NCBI RefSeq assembly: GCF_900104095.1
Contig: NZ_FNJO01000007.1
Span: 277,603 to 341,602, forward strand
Length of the DNA stretch: 64,000 nt
Reading direction: 5' to 3'
Origin: Ralstonia sp. 25mfcol4.1
Lineage (GTDB): Bacteria; Pseudomonadota; Gammaproteobacteria; Burkholderiales; Burkholderiaceae
Of the stretch, positions 9,042 through 17,773 are shown in pieces (within the stretch, counting starts at the first letter, position 1; the number at the start of each line of letters is the position of its first letter). Below the pieces are notes generated by a model that was given only the letters and a program-made list of their open reading frames with translations, had not been told where the DNA came from and did no database searches. Both the position numbers and the translations under genes were made by a program.

Positions 9042-9643
9042 ATCTCCGACACCCCGAACGCCGCCAGCGCCAGTCCGGCCACCCGGTCGATCCACTGGCG
9101 CAGGCGCGTGCCCAGTGCGTGGCGCGCGCCCGTGACCATCGCCACCAGCACGCACCACCAGGCGATCGATCCGCAAAACACGCCCAGCACCGTGGTCATG
9201 GCAATCGTCGTCGAGAACGGCCCGCGCGGCGCCAGCGTGGCGAACAGCGCGGCGAACATGATGATGGTCTGCGGGTTGGTCAGCGTCAGCAGAAAGGCGC
9301 TGGCGAACGCGCGCAGGCCCGAGCCATTGCCGCGCAGCGTGGCGACCTGCTCGGTCGGCTTCTGGAAGAACGTACGCAGCCCCAGGTAGAGCAGGAACAG
9401 CCCGGCGGCAATATGCAGCGGCTTGTCGTAGGCCAGCATGAACTGCGACACCCCCACCAGCCCCAGTGCGGCCACCAGGCCATACACGGCATCGCCACAG
9501 GCGATGCCGAAGCCGATCGACAGGCCGGCGCGCGGGCCGTCGGTCAGCGTGCGGCGTATGCAGAGCATCCCCATGGGGCCGACCGGCGCGGCAACGGCCA
9601 GGCCGACGCCGGCGGCGGTCAGGAAGAGGGTGGGCAGGGACAT
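9026..9643 (-). CDS. LysE-family amino acid exporter
   Basis: 205 aa, the usual length for LysE/RhtB translocators. About six hydrophobic helices are visible. The conserved N-terminus VGLAVAAPVGPMGMLCIRRTL precedes GLSIGFGIACGDAVYGLVAA, and LTNPQTIIMFAALFA lies in the middle. These inner-membrane proteins export amino acids or related metabolites. Convergent with the Bug receptor gene, with an inverted repeat between them. Substrate not assignable. Confidence 0.93.
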   Translation of the reverse strand: MSLPTLFLTAAGVGLAVAAPVGPMGMLCIRRTLTDGPRAGLSIGFGIACGDAVYGLVAALGLVGVSQFMLAYDKPLHIAAGLFLLYLGLRTFFQKPTEQVATLRGNGSGLRAFASAFLLTLTNPQTIIMFAALFATLAPRGPFSTTIAMTTVLGVFCGSIAWWCVLVAMVTGARHALGTRLRQWIDRVAGLALAAFGVSEIRRAM

Positions 9644-9698
9644 GGTGGTTGTCTCGGTGAGTGTTGGTGTTGTCCGCCGATTCTAGCGGCTAGTCGGC

Positions 9699-11288
9699 TC
9701 AAGCGGCCGCCGGGGCCGCACCTCGCGCCAGCACCTGCGCCAGTTCCACGGCCGGCACCGGCCGGCCGAACAGCCAGCCCTGGCCGTAGTCCACGCCCTG
9801 CGCGCGCAGAAAATCGGCCTGGGCGCGGTCTTCGATGCCTTCGGCCACCACCTGCAGCCCCAGCGACTGGGCCATGGCGATGATGTGCGGCGCCACGGTG
9901 CTCGACGCCGCCTCCTGCCCGATCGTGTCGACAAAGGACTTGTCGATCTTCAACGCGTCCACCTTGAAGCTCTGCAGGTACGACAGGCTGGAGTAGCCCG
10001 TGCCGAAGTCGTCGATATAGACCGGGTGGCCCGCGTCGCGGAATGCCTGAATCGTGTCGCGCGCCACGTCCGGCTCCAGGAAGCCGCGCTCGGTGGCCTC
10101 GATGCGGATCTGGTCGGGCGAGATGCCGGTGCCGCGCAGGCGTGCGGTCAGCACGCCCAGAAAGCGGCGGCTCTTCAGGTCTTCCGTGCCCACGTTGATC
10201 GATACGTAGAACGATGGATGCCGGCGCAGCAGCGTGCCCAGTTCGGCCAGCACGATATCGAGCACCTGGTCGGTGATCTGCTGGATCAGGCCGGCATTTT
10301 CCGCCATCGGGATGAACAGGTTGGGGCGTACCAGCCGGCCGTGACGGCGCCAGCGCACCAGGGCTTCGACGCCCACGCACTGGTTGTCCGACAGCGAGAC
10401 GATGGGCTGGTAGTGCACGGCCATCTCGTGCCGCCGCACCGCCCCGCGCAACTCGCCTTCCAGGCTGAAGCGACGGGTGGCGCGGCGCCAGACCAGGATG
10501 CCCAACGGCACCCCGGCGGCCAGCCCCACGACCAGCCCGCCCACCAGCAGCGCCTTCCAGTTGGCCAGCAGCGCGGCCCGCGGCGCCAGCACCACCACCG
10601 CCAGCGGCATCGTGCGCGACTTGCGCAGAACGATCGACGCGTCGTCGTCGTTGGCCGCGTCGCTGCCGGATCCGTAGGCGTGGTCGGCGTAGGCGCGTTG
10701 CAGCCGCGCCAGGTTGGCGCCCTGCGACGCGGCGAAGATGCGCCCGGCATCGGTCTGCACGGCGGCCAGCATGCGCGATTCGCGGTCCACCACGTCGACG
10801 AAGGTCTGCGGGTCGAGCCCGACATAGCTGCCGTTGCGGCCCAGCAGCATCGATCGGCGCGGCGCGGCAAACGGGTTGGGCTGGTCGAACCAGTAATCCA
10901 GGCCGTCTGGCGTGCGCCAGTCGGGCGGCGGCAGGATGAACTGGTCGGCTTGCACGGCGCCCAGCAGGGCCGAGCACAGCCGCTTGCCGCCCCGGTAGGC
11001 GCCCGCATCCTGGATGTGCCGATAGGTATAGGTAATGCGCCGCATCTCCACCAGATGCGATGAAGAGCAGGGGTCCTCGCGCAGCGATTCCAGGTCCTGC
11101 AGTGCGTTGAGTGCCTGGGTCATGACCGTCTCGGCGCGCGTCACGGCGGCGTCGGCAAACACGCTCAGCTGGTCGGATTCGCGCCGGCTGGCTTCGAGCT
11201 GGGCCATGAACACGCCGATTCCCACCGGGAACAGCGTGGCCATCGTCGCCAGCACGATCGTCACAACCAAGAACCAGCTGCGCTGCAT
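9699..11288 (-). CDS. Cyclic-di-GMP phosphodiesterase, CSS-motif sensor plus EAL domain
   Basis: 529 aa. An N-terminal membrane helix (residues 5-27) leads into a periplasmic CSS-motif domain with EDPCSSSHL and a second cysteine in KRLCSALLG, then a second helix (VGGLVVGLAAGVPLGILVW). The C-terminal EAL domain is complete: VEALVRW, SINVGTED, IEATERGF, DDFGTGYSSLSYL, LKIDKSFV and VVAEGIED, so hydrolysis of c-di-GMP to pGpG is expected. In E. coli homologues (PdeB/C/D class) the periplasmic cysteines sense redox state through a disulfide. Lowering c-di-GMP favours motility, which fits the flagellar genes nearby. Confidence 0.95.
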   Translation of the reverse strand: MQRSWFLVVTIVLATMATLFPVGIGVFMAQLEASRRESDQLSVFADAAVTRAETVMTQALNALQDLESLREDPCSSSHLVEMRRITYTYRHIQDAGAYRGGKRLCSALLGAVQADQFILPPPDWRTPDGLDYWFDQPNPFAAPRRSMLLGRNGSYVGLDPQTFVDVVDRESRMLAAVQTDAGRIFAASQGANLARLQRAYADHAYGSGSDAANDDDASIVLRKSRTMPLAVVVLAPRAALLANWKALLVGGLVVGLAAGVPLGILVWRRATRRFSLEGELRGAVRRHEMAVHYQPIVSLSDNQCVGVEALVRWRRHGRLVRPNLFIPMAENAGLIQQITDQVLDIVLAELGTLLRRHPSFYVSINVGTEDLKSRRFLGVLTARLRGTGISPDQIRIEATERGFLEPDVARDTIQAFRDAGHPVYIDDFGTGYSSLSYLQSFKVDALKIDKSFVDTIGQEAASSTVAPHIIAMAQSLGLQVVAEGIEDRAQADFLRAQGVDYGQGWLFGRPVPAVELAQVLARGAAPAAA

Positions 11289-11370
11289 CGGGAGCCCTCA
11301 GGAGAGTGCGCCACGGAGGGCGCCCACGGCGCGGTGCGCGCCGTCCCATTCACAAACACACAAACCGGAT

Positions 11371-11399
11371 TTGACAGTCTTGTCAGTGTTGCCTGATAT
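11371..11399 (+). promoter_or_regulatory. Strong sigma70 promoter, plus strand
   Basis: TTGACA (11371-11376), a 17-base spacer and TGATAT (11394-11399) make a near-consensus promoter reading away from the EAL gene. The spacer contains the second arm of TGACA-GTCT-TGTCA, an inverted repeat overlapping the -35 box that could be an operator. The next plus-strand gene (VOC protein) begins 280 bp downstream, so the transcript has a long leader or is itself a small RNA. No T-tract hairpin was seen in the leader. The rest of 11289-11679 shows no gene. Confidence 0.6.
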
Positions 11400-11679
11400 C
11401 TGGAGTGAGGAAGTCTTGCGTTGCTGCACCACAAAATCACCTGCCTGCTCTGGGGAGCATAGCTAACAATCACCGCTCACGTCTGATACTTTGAGCCTGT
11501 TTTTGCAATTTCCAATGGCGACATGCGAGGGCGCCGCCCTGCCGGCGGCACGGCCTTGACCACAGGGTAAGGGATATTTGCCTACGCCCGGATTCATCCC
11601 GATGGCGGGGTGGTGCCGGGCTTGACAGTGGCGGACGCCTCACATGCGCCAGATCGGCAGCAGCCATACAGGAGCCACC

Positions 11680-12093
11680 ATGAAAGATGCTGACCCGCGC
11701 CCGACCTGGCGCTTCGACCACCTGAACGTGTCGGCGGGGAGCCACAAGGTGCTGGAAGAGTTCTTTGGCGGCGTGATGGGGCTGCAGACAGGCTATCGGC
11801 CGCCATTTCCGTTTCCGGGCGCCTGGCTGTATGCCGGCGACCAGGCCGTGATCCACGCCGTGGACGATCCCCGGCTCGATGCCGGGTCCGGCGCGCTGCA
11901 GGTCGGCCATATCGCGTTCCGCAGCGACGCGCCGGCGGCGCCGCTCATCGCCCGGCTGCAGGCGGGCCCGTGGCCGTTTCGCGTGGCGCGCGTGCCGGCG
12001 GACAACACACTGCAGATCTTTGTCTCGCTGCCGGGCGGGCTGGTCATCGAACTGGACATGCCCGACGACGGCTCGATGCAGGCAGGCCGCTGA
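11680..12093 (+). CDS. VOC (glyoxalase-like) family protein
   Basis: 137 aa. The ATG at 11680 is preceded by ACAGGAGCCACC, an excellent ribosome site, so it was chosen over an in-frame ATG 36 bp upstream. The beta-alpha-beta-beta-beta pattern of the vicinal oxygen chelate fold is visible: WRFDHLNVSAGSH with the first metal-ligand His, then HAVDDPRLD, VGHIAFRSD, and FVSLPGGLVIELDMPDD with the terminal Glu. Members include glyoxalase I, extradiol dioxygenases and fosfomycin-resistance proteins; the substrate is not assignable. Transcribed singly. Confidence 0.85.
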   Translation: MKDADPRPTWRFDHLNVSAGSHKVLEEFFGGVMGLQTGYRPPFPFPGAWLYAGDQAVIHAVDDPRLDAGSGALQVGHIAFRSDAPAAPLIARLQAGPWPFRVARVPADNTLQIFVSLPGGLVIELDMPDDGSMQAGR

Positions 12094-12275
12094 AGCGGCC
12101 AGCGGCCGGATGGGGCAGTGGGGGCAGGGCGGCGTGGCGCCGGCGCCTACAGGCTGGACATCGCTCCCGTCAGGCAACGGGATGTCCAGTGCAGTGCCGG
12201 GGTGCGGGCGCCGTATTTCCGCTCTCTGTCAGCCCGGCTACGCTTTTTCGACGGCGGCCGCCGGCTCGCCGGTGC

Positions 12276-13214
12276 TCAGACGGCCGACTTCAGGACCGCG
12301 CCGGTGGCGAAGAAGCTCTGCAGGTTGTCGAACACCAGCCCGGCCATTGCCGCACGGGTCTCGTGCGTGCCGCTGGCCACGTGCGGCAGCAGCACCACGT
12401 TGTCCAGCGCGAACAGGGCTTCGGGCACCTTGGGCTCGTGCTCGAACACGTCCAGCCCGGCGCCGGCAATGCGCTGGTGCGTCAGGGCATCGACCAGTGC
12501 CGCTTCATCCACCACCGTGCCGCGGGCGATATTGATCAGATAGCCCTTCGGGCCCAGCGCCTTCAGTACGTCGGCGGACACCAGGTGGCGCGTCTCGGGG
12601 CCGCCCGATGCGGCGATTACCAGGAAGTCGGCCCACTCGGCCAGCGCCTGTATCGACGGCTCGAAGCGATAGGGCACCCCGTCCTGCGCCTTGCGGCCGA
12701 AGTAGCGCACCTCCATGTCGAAGCCGCTCGACCGTTTGGCGATGACGCGGCCGATCCGGCCCATGCCGACGATGCCCAGCCGCTTGCCGCTGACGCGCGT
12801 GGTCAGCGGATACGGGCCCTTGAGCCAGTCGCCACGGCGGACGTAGCGGTCGGCGGCGCTGACCTGCCGCGCCGCGTCCATCAGCAGCGCAAACGCGGTG
12901 TCGGCCACGCAGTCGTTGAGCACGTCGGGCGTGTAGCCCACGGCAATGCCGCGTGCGCGGGCGGTGTCCAGGTCCAGCTTGTCCAGGCCCACGCCGAAGC
13001 TGGAAATCACGCGCAGGTTCGGCAGCGTGGCCAGCATCGCGGCGTCCACGCCGGTGGCGGCGCGCGTGGTCATTGCCACGAACTCGCCGCCGTGCCGTGC
13101 CAGGTAGGCGGCGGGATCGCTTTCGGCCCAGAGCGGATGCACGTCGAAATGCTTGGCCAGACGGGCTTCGGTCTGTTCCGGGAGCCGGCCATGCTGCAGG
13201 AGGCGGGGTTTCAT
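12276..13214 (-). CDS. D-isomer-specific 2-hydroxyacid dehydrogenase
   Basis: 312 aa. Rossmann dinucleotide motif GMGRIGRVIAKR lies near residue 150. The catalytic triad is visible as Arg (NIARGTVVDEAAL), Glu (DVFEHEPKVPEALF) and His (LLPHVASGTHETR). It reduces a 2-keto acid or oxidises a 2-hydroxy acid with NAD(P)H, most like glyoxylate/hydroxypyruvate reductases. It is the last gene of a four-gene minus-strand unit with a sugar-acid dehydratase, an RraA-like protein and a Bug receptor. A role in sugar-acid or hydroxy-acid catabolism is therefore inferred. Confidence 0.93.
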   Translation of the reverse strand: MKPRLLQHGRLPEQTEARLAKHFDVHPLWAESDPAAYLARHGGEFVAMTTRAATGVDAAMLATLPNLRVISSFGVGLDKLDLDTARARGIAVGYTPDVLNDCVADTAFALLMDAARQVSAADRYVRRGDWLKGPYPLTTRVSGKRLGIVGMGRIGRVIAKRSSGFDMEVRYFGRKAQDGVPYRFEPSIQALAEWADFLVIAASGGPETRHLVSADVLKALGPKGYLINIARGTVVDEAALVDALTHQRIAGAGLDVFEHEPKVPEALFALDNVVLLPHVASGTHETRAAMAGLVFDNLQSFFATGAVLKSAV

Positions 13215-13256
13215 GCGAGAAGAGTCCTTTTCTTGTGGAAGTGTCCGGGCGCGCGG

Positions 13257-14225
13257 TCAGTCGGCGCTCAGGTGATTATCGGCGATGATCCTTGCGTAAC
13301 GCTTGCGGTCGCTGGCGATGGTCTCGGCAAACTGCTGCGGCGTGCTGCCCACCGGAATCGCGCCCTGTTCGATCAGTTGCTTCCTTACCTCCGGCATGGC
13401 TACCGCCTTCTTCACGTCGGCGGCGATCTTGTCGACGATGTCCTTCGGCGTGCCGGCGGGCGCCAGCAGGCCCACCCAGGAACCCGACTCGGCGTTCTGG
13501 ATGCCGGCCTCGGCCAGCGTGGGCACGTCGGGCATCGATGGCGACCGCACGTTGCCGGTCACGGCCAGCGCGCGCAGCTTGCCGGCCTTCACGTGGCCCG
13601 TGGTTTCCAGGATCGACGCGAACAGCATGTCGACGTTGCCGGCCATCAGGTCGGTCATGGCCGCGCCGCCGCCCTTGTAGGGCACGTGCAGCATGTCGGT
13701 GCCCGTGGCGGCCTTGAAGATCTCGCCGGACAGGTGCGGCGAGCCACCCGTGCCGGAGCTGGCGAACGTCAGCTTGCCGGGCCTGGCCTTGGCCAGCGCC
13801 ACCAGTTCCTTCGGCGTCTTCGCGGCCAGGCCCGGCGTGACCACCAGCGCGAACGGCAGTTCGGCCATCATCGTTACCGGCACGAAGCTGTCGGGCTTGT
13901 AGTTGAGCTTCTTGTACAGGAACGGGTTGATGGATTGGGTGCCGACGTTGCCAGCCACCAGCGTGTAGCCATCGGGCTTGGCGCGCGCGGTCAGTTCCAG
14001 GCCGACGTTGCCGGCGGCGCCGGGGCGGTTGTCCACCACCACCGGCTGACTCCAGATCTGCGACAGCCGCTGTGCGACGAGCCGCGTGCCGATGTCGGTG
14101 CCGCCGCCGGGCGTGAACGGCACGATGATGGTGACGGGTCTGGTCGGCCATTCGCCCTGGGCGTGGGCGCCAAAGGCAGCGGTAACGGCAAGGGCCGCGG
14201 CGGCGATGCGGGCAATCTTCAACAT
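13257..14225 (-). CDS. Tripartite tricarboxylate transporter receptor (Bug family)
   Basis: 322 aa from the ATG at 14225, where a signal peptide begins (MLKIARIAAAALAVTAAFGA, cleavage after HAQ). A far longer in-frame upstream reading was rejected because it overlaps the RraA-like gene. Bug signatures: RPVTIIVPFTPGGGTDIG, VDNRPGAAGNVG, FASSGTGGSPHLSGEIF and HVPYKGGGAAMTDLMAGNVD. It lies 47 bp after the RraA-like gene and 42 bp before the dehydrogenase, so it is probably the periplasmic receptor for the substrate of this catabolic operon. Confidence 0.93.
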   Translation of the reverse strand: MLKIARIAAAALAVTAAFGAHAQGEWPTRPVTIIVPFTPGGGTDIGTRLVAQRLSQIWSQPVVVDNRPGAAGNVGLELTARAKPDGYTLVAGNVGTQSINPFLYKKLNYKPDSFVPVTMMAELPFALVVTPGLAAKTPKELVALAKARPGKLTFASSGTGGSPHLSGEIFKAATGTDMLHVPYKGGGAAMTDLMAGNVDMLFASILETTGHVKAGKLRALAVTGNVRSPSMPDVPTLAEAGIQNAESGSWVGLLAPAGTPKDIVDKIAADVKKAVAMPEVRKQLIEQGAIPVGSTPQQFAETIASDRKRYARIIADNHLSAD

Positions 14226-14272
14226 GGGTTGTCTCCGGAATTGTTTTAGGTTTTTATGTCTGGGCCTGCGCG

Positions 14273-14992
14273 TCAGCGGCCGCGGGCCTTGCGCCAGGCC
14301 GCGAAGTCCTCGCGCGCCTGCTCGGCGGTCGGCGGATAGAGCCCGATGATCGAGCGCCCGTTGCGCACTTCCTCGGTCACGAAGTCCTCGAACGCGGTCA
14401 TTTCCACGGCCTCGGCGGCGATTTCTTCTGCGATGTGCCACGGAATGACGACCACGCCTTCGGCATCGCCCACGATCACGTCGCCGGGGAACACCGCCAC
14501 GTCGCCGCATCCGATCGGCACGTTGAATTCCAGCGCCTGATGCAGCGTCAGGTTGGTGGGGGCCGACGGACGATGGTGGTACGCGGGCATGGCCATCTGC
14601 GCGATCTCGGGCGAATCGCGGAAGCCGCCGTCGGTGACGATGCCCGCGCCGCCGCGCTGTATCAGTCGCGTGACCAGGATCGATCCCGCCGATGCGGCGC
14701 GTGCGTCCTTGCGGCTGTCGATTACCAGCACGGCGCCGGGCGGGCACTGCTCGATGGCCTGGCGCTGCGGATGGTTCGGGTCCTGGAACACGGTGATGGG
14801 GTTCAGGTCCTCGCGCGCCGGGATATAACGCAACGTGAACGCCTCGCCGACCATCGTGCCGGCGTCGGGGTTGAGCGGGCGCACGTCCTGGATGAACTGG
14901 TTGCGCAGGCCGCGCTTGAACAGCGCGGTGCAGAGCGTGGCGGTGCTGACGGTCCTCAGCGCGTCGCGCAGACTGGAACTGAGCGGGGTCAT
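14273..14992 (-). CDS. RraA-like family protein (aldolase/regulator fold)
   Basis: 239 aa. Contains the RraA/HMG aldolase fold with VSTATLCTALFKRG, GAVLVIDSRKDARAASAGSI, GAGIVTDGGFRDSPEIAQM and the catalytic-site-like sequence DVIVGDAEGVVVIP. Many relatives annotated as regulators of RNase E are really class II 4-hydroxy-4-methyl-2-oxoglutarate-type aldolases. Its position 8 bp after an IlvD/Edd dehydratase supports a metabolic role on the 2-keto acid product. The R-D residues of the aldolase active site (GGFRDSPE) are present. Confidence 0.88.
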   Translation of the reverse strand: MTPLSSSLRDALRTVSTATLCTALFKRGLRNQFIQDVRPLNPDAGTMVGEAFTLRYIPAREDLNPITVFQDPNHPQRQAIEQCPPGAVLVIDSRKDARAASAGSILVTRLIQRGGAGIVTDGGFRDSPEIAQMAMPAYHHRPSAPTNLTLHQALEFNVPIGCGDVAVFPGDVIVGDAEGVVVIPWHIAEEIAAEAVEMTAFEDFVTEEVRNGRSIIGLYPPTAEQAREDFAAWRKARGR

Positions 14993-15001
14993 GGGGTGGC
15001 C

Positions 15002-16741
15002 TCAGTAGATGCTCGGTTCGCCCACGGGCTCGCCGAAATCGGTTTGCAGGAAGTCGAAATCGCAGCCGTCGTTGGCCTGGCGCACATGGCGCGAGAACAT
15101 GTAGCCGTAGCCGCGCATGTAGCGCGGGGGCAGAGGCGTCCATGCGGCGCGGCGCGCGGCCAGTTCCTCGTCGGACACTTCCAGATGGATGCTGCGCTGG
15201 TCGATGTCCACCGAGATCAGGTCACCCGTCTTCACCAGCGCGAACGGGCCGCCGATGTAGGCCTCGGGCGCCACGTGCAGGATGCAGGCGCCATAGCTGG
15301 TGCCGCTCATGCGCGCATCGGACATCCGCAGCATGTCGCGCACCCCCTGCTTCACAAGCTTTTTCGGAATCGGCAGCATGCCCCACTCGGGCATGCCGGG
15401 GCCGCCCTGCGGGCCGGCGTTGCGCAGGATCAGGATATGGTCGGCCGTGACGTCGAGGTCTTCGTTCTCGACGGCTGCCTTCATCGACGGGTAGTCGTCG
15501 AACACCAGCGCCGGGCCCGTATGTTTGAAGAATCGCTTCTCGCACGCGCTGGGCTTGATCACGCAGCCGTCTGGCGCGATATTGCCGCGCAGCACGGCCA
15601 GCGCGCCTTCCTGGTACAGCGCGTTCTCGCAGGTGCGGATCACATCGTCGTTGTGCACCTCCGCACCCGCAATGTTCTCGCCCAGCGTGCGGCCCGTGAC
15701 CGTGGGCGCGTCGAGGTGAAGCTTGTCGCGGATGCGGTTCATCAGCGCCGGCAGCCCGCCTGCGTAGAAGAAATCCTCCATCAGGTAGGTGTCGCCGCTG
15801 GGCCGGATGTTGGCGATCACGGGCACATGGCGGCTGGCGCGGTCGAAGTCGTCCAGGCCGATGTCGTGGCCGGCGCGGCGCGCCATGGCAATCACGTGGA
15901 TGATGGCGTTGGTGGAGCAGCCCATCGCCATGGCCACGGCAATCGCGTTCTCGAACGATGCGTGTGTCTGGATGCGCTGCGGCGTCAGGTCTTCCCAGAC
16001 CATGCCGACGATGCGCCGGCCGGCCTCGGAGCACATGCGGATGTGGTTGGCGTCGGCGGCCGGAATCGACGATGCGCCGGGCAGTGTCATGCCGATGGTC
16101 TCGGCAATCGCGGTCATCGTGCTGGCCGTGCCCATCGTCATGCACGTGCCGTGACTGCGCGCGATGCCGCCCTCGATGCCGATCCACTCGGTCTTGCTGA
16201 TATTGCCGGCGCGGCGCTCGTCCCAGAACTTCCAGGCATCGGAGCCCGATCCCAGCACCTGGCCCTTGTAGTTGCCGCGCAGCATGGGGCCGGCGGGCAC
16301 GTAGATGGCCGGCACGCCCGCGCTGGTGGCGCCCATCAGCAGGCCCGGGGTGGTCTTGTCGCAGCCGCCCATCAGCACCGCGCCGTCGATCGGATGCGAG
16401 CGGATCAGCTCTTCGGTCTCGATGGCCAGCAGGTTGCGGTAGAGCATCGTGGTCGGCTTGACCGAGCTTTCGGACAAAGAAATGGCCGGTAGTTCCACGG
16501 GGAAACCACCGGCCTGCAGGATGCCGCGCTTCACGTCGTCCACGCGCTGCTTGAAGTGCGCGTGGCAGGGGTTGATGTCGGACCATGTGTTGATGATGGC
16601 GATGAGCGGCTTGCCCATCCATTCATCGGGCGCGTAGCCCATCTGCATGATCCGCGAGCGATGCCCGGACGAGCGCAAGTCGTCGGGCGCGAACCAGCGC
16701 GCGCTGCGCAGCTGGTCCGGCGTTTTTTCAGGTGCCGTCAT
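15002..16741 (-). CDS. IlvD/Edd-family dehydratase (AraD/sugar-acid dehydratase type)
   Basis: 579 aa from the ATG at 16741, preceded by GGAAGAGA; an in-frame GTG five codons earlier is possible but would bury that ribosome site. The three Fe-S cluster cysteines of the family are seen in SDINPCHAHF, MGGCDKTTPGL and SHGTCMTMGTASTM. The N-terminus LRSARWFAPDDLRSSGHRSR is typical of sugar-acid (arabinonate/xylonate/galactonate-type) dehydratases rather than IlvD itself. It removes water from an aldonate to give a 2-keto-3-deoxy acid. First gene of the operon, divergent from a FadR-type regulator. Confidence 0.93.
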   Translation of the reverse strand: MTAPEKTPDQLRSARWFAPDDLRSSGHRSRIMQMGYAPDEWMGKPLIAIINTWSDINPCHAHFKQRVDDVKRGILQAGGFPVELPAISLSESSVKPTTMLYRNLLAIETEELIRSHPIDGAVLMGGCDKTTPGLLMGATSAGVPAIYVPAGPMLRGNYKGQVLGSGSDAWKFWDERRAGNISKTEWIGIEGGIARSHGTCMTMGTASTMTAIAETIGMTLPGASSIPAADANHIRMCSEAGRRIVGMVWEDLTPQRIQTHASFENAIAVAMAMGCSTNAIIHVIAMARRAGHDIGLDDFDRASRHVPVIANIRPSGDTYLMEDFFYAGGLPALMNRIRDKLHLDAPTVTGRTLGENIAGAEVHNDDVIRTCENALYQEGALAVLRGNIAPDGCVIKPSACEKRFFKHTGPALVFDDYPSMKAAVENEDLDVTADHILILRNAGPQGGPGMPEWGMLPIPKKLVKQGVRDMLRMSDARMSGTSYGACILHVAPEAYIGGPFALVKTGDLISVDIDQRSIHLEVSDEELAARRAAWTPLPPRYMRGYGYMFSRHVRQANDGCDFDFLQTDFGEPVGEPSIY

Positions 16742-16812
16742 CGTTGTCTCTTCCACTTGGAATCCTGCCAGTCGCGTAGTTGTACGACGACTGGGGTTTT
16801 GGAAATTAAAGC

Positions 16813-16826
16813 ACTAATATATTAGT
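16813..16826. promoter_or_regulatory. Palindromic operator between dehydratase operon and GntR gene
   Basis: A perfect 14-bp palindrome ACTAATATATTAGT sits in the 152-bp gap between the divergent dehydratase and GntR genes, 72 bp upstream of the dehydratase start. Its size and AT core suit an FCD-type GntR dimer, so it is the likely site for the adjacent regulator. Confidence 0.65.
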
Positions 16827-16893
16827 ACGTCAACGCAGGGATTTCCGCAGCCCGTTCGGCTAGAATCGCGCCGAACATTCCAGTCATTTACGC

Positions 16894-17595
16894 ATGGCCG
16901 CCACGCTTCCCAACCCTTCCGGACAGTTCCAGTTCGACCGCACACGCCAGGCTGCGCCGCAGGTGTTCGAGCATATGCGCGACCAGATCATCTCGATGGC
17001 GCTGCCGCCGGGCACGGTGCTGTCGCGTCCCGAACTGGCGCTGCAGTACGGCATCAGCCAGACGCCGGTCCGCGACGCGCTGATGCGGCTGGCCGAAGAA
17101 GGGCTGGTCGATGTGTTTCCGCAGCACGCCACGCGCGTCAGCCGCATCGACGTGGCGCTGGCGCGGCAGGCGCATTTTCTGCGCCGCTCGGTGGAAGTGG
17201 AGATCGTCCGGACCCTGGCCGGCGCGCCCGATGTAGCCCTGGTGGAACGCCTGCGCGCCACGGTGGCACGGCAGCAGCGCCTGCTCGAACTCGACGACCT
17301 GGCCGAGTTCACCGCCAACGACCAGTATTTCCATCGCCAGCTCTACGAGGCCGCCGCCGTGCCGGACCTGTTCGGGCTGGTGCGCCGCCAGAGCGGCCAT
17401 CTGGACCGCCTGCGCCGGCTGCACCTGCCGATTCCGGGCAAGGCCAATGCCGTGCTGCGCGACCATACCGCAATCGTCGACGCCATCGCCGCCGGCGACG
17501 TGGCGGCCGCCGAAACGGCGCTGCGCGACCATCTGACCGGCACGCTCGCCAACGTCGAGGAAATCCGCTCCCGCTTCCGGGATTACCTGCGCTAG
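16894..17595 (+). CDS. GntR-family regulator, FadR subfamily (FCD domain)
   Basis: 233 aa. Winged HTH at residues 25-95 (EHMRDQIISMALPPGTVLSR, then LALQYGISQTPVRDALMRLAEEGLV) and a C-terminal all-helical FCD domain. The metal/ligand residues of FCD are visible (FTANDQYFHRQLYEAA, then LRDHTAIVDAIAAGD and ALRDHLTGTL). It is divergent from the dehydratase operon with a 14-bp palindrome between them, so it is very probably the local, sugar-acid-responsive repressor. The ligand is inferred from the operon. Confidence 0.94.
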   Translation: MAATLPNPSGQFQFDRTRQAAPQVFEHMRDQIISMALPPGTVLSRPELALQYGISQTPVRDALMRLAEEGLVDVFPQHATRVSRIDVALARQAHFLRRSVEVEIVRTLAGAPDVALVERLRATVARQQRLLELDDLAEFTANDQYFHRQLYEAAAVPDLFGLVRRQSGHLDRLRRLHLPIPGKANAVLRDHTAIVDAIAAGDVAAAETALRDHLTGTLANVEEIRSRFRDYLR

Positions 17596-17660
17596 CGCCG
17601 CCGCCCGGCGGCCTGAATCGGGTCAGGGCGTTTGTTTTTGGCAACGGCTCGCCCGCCGTC

Positions 17661-17677
17661 TACCCACTACATGGGTA
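17661..17677. promoter_or_regulatory. Inverted repeat upstream of HipB-like gene
   Basis: TACCCA-CTACA-TGGGTA, perfect 6-bp arms, lies 97 bp before the HipB-like start. It resembles the layout of HipB operators (TATCC-N8-GGATA) and may be an autoregulatory site. Confidence 0.45.
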
Positions 17678-17773
17678 ATGTCAGCCTCTGCGCATTCGTC
17701 AATGACGAAGGATTTGTCGATTGCTGGCGGATATTGATAGATTCCAGAGGTATTTACTGCCGGGTAGACCGAG

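Noticed and set aside
11970..16492. Two long plus-strand frames (759 and 685 codons) opposite the sugar-acid operon
   Set aside because: Both mirror the recognised minus-strand genes and consist of His/Arg/Gln-rich sequence without motifs.
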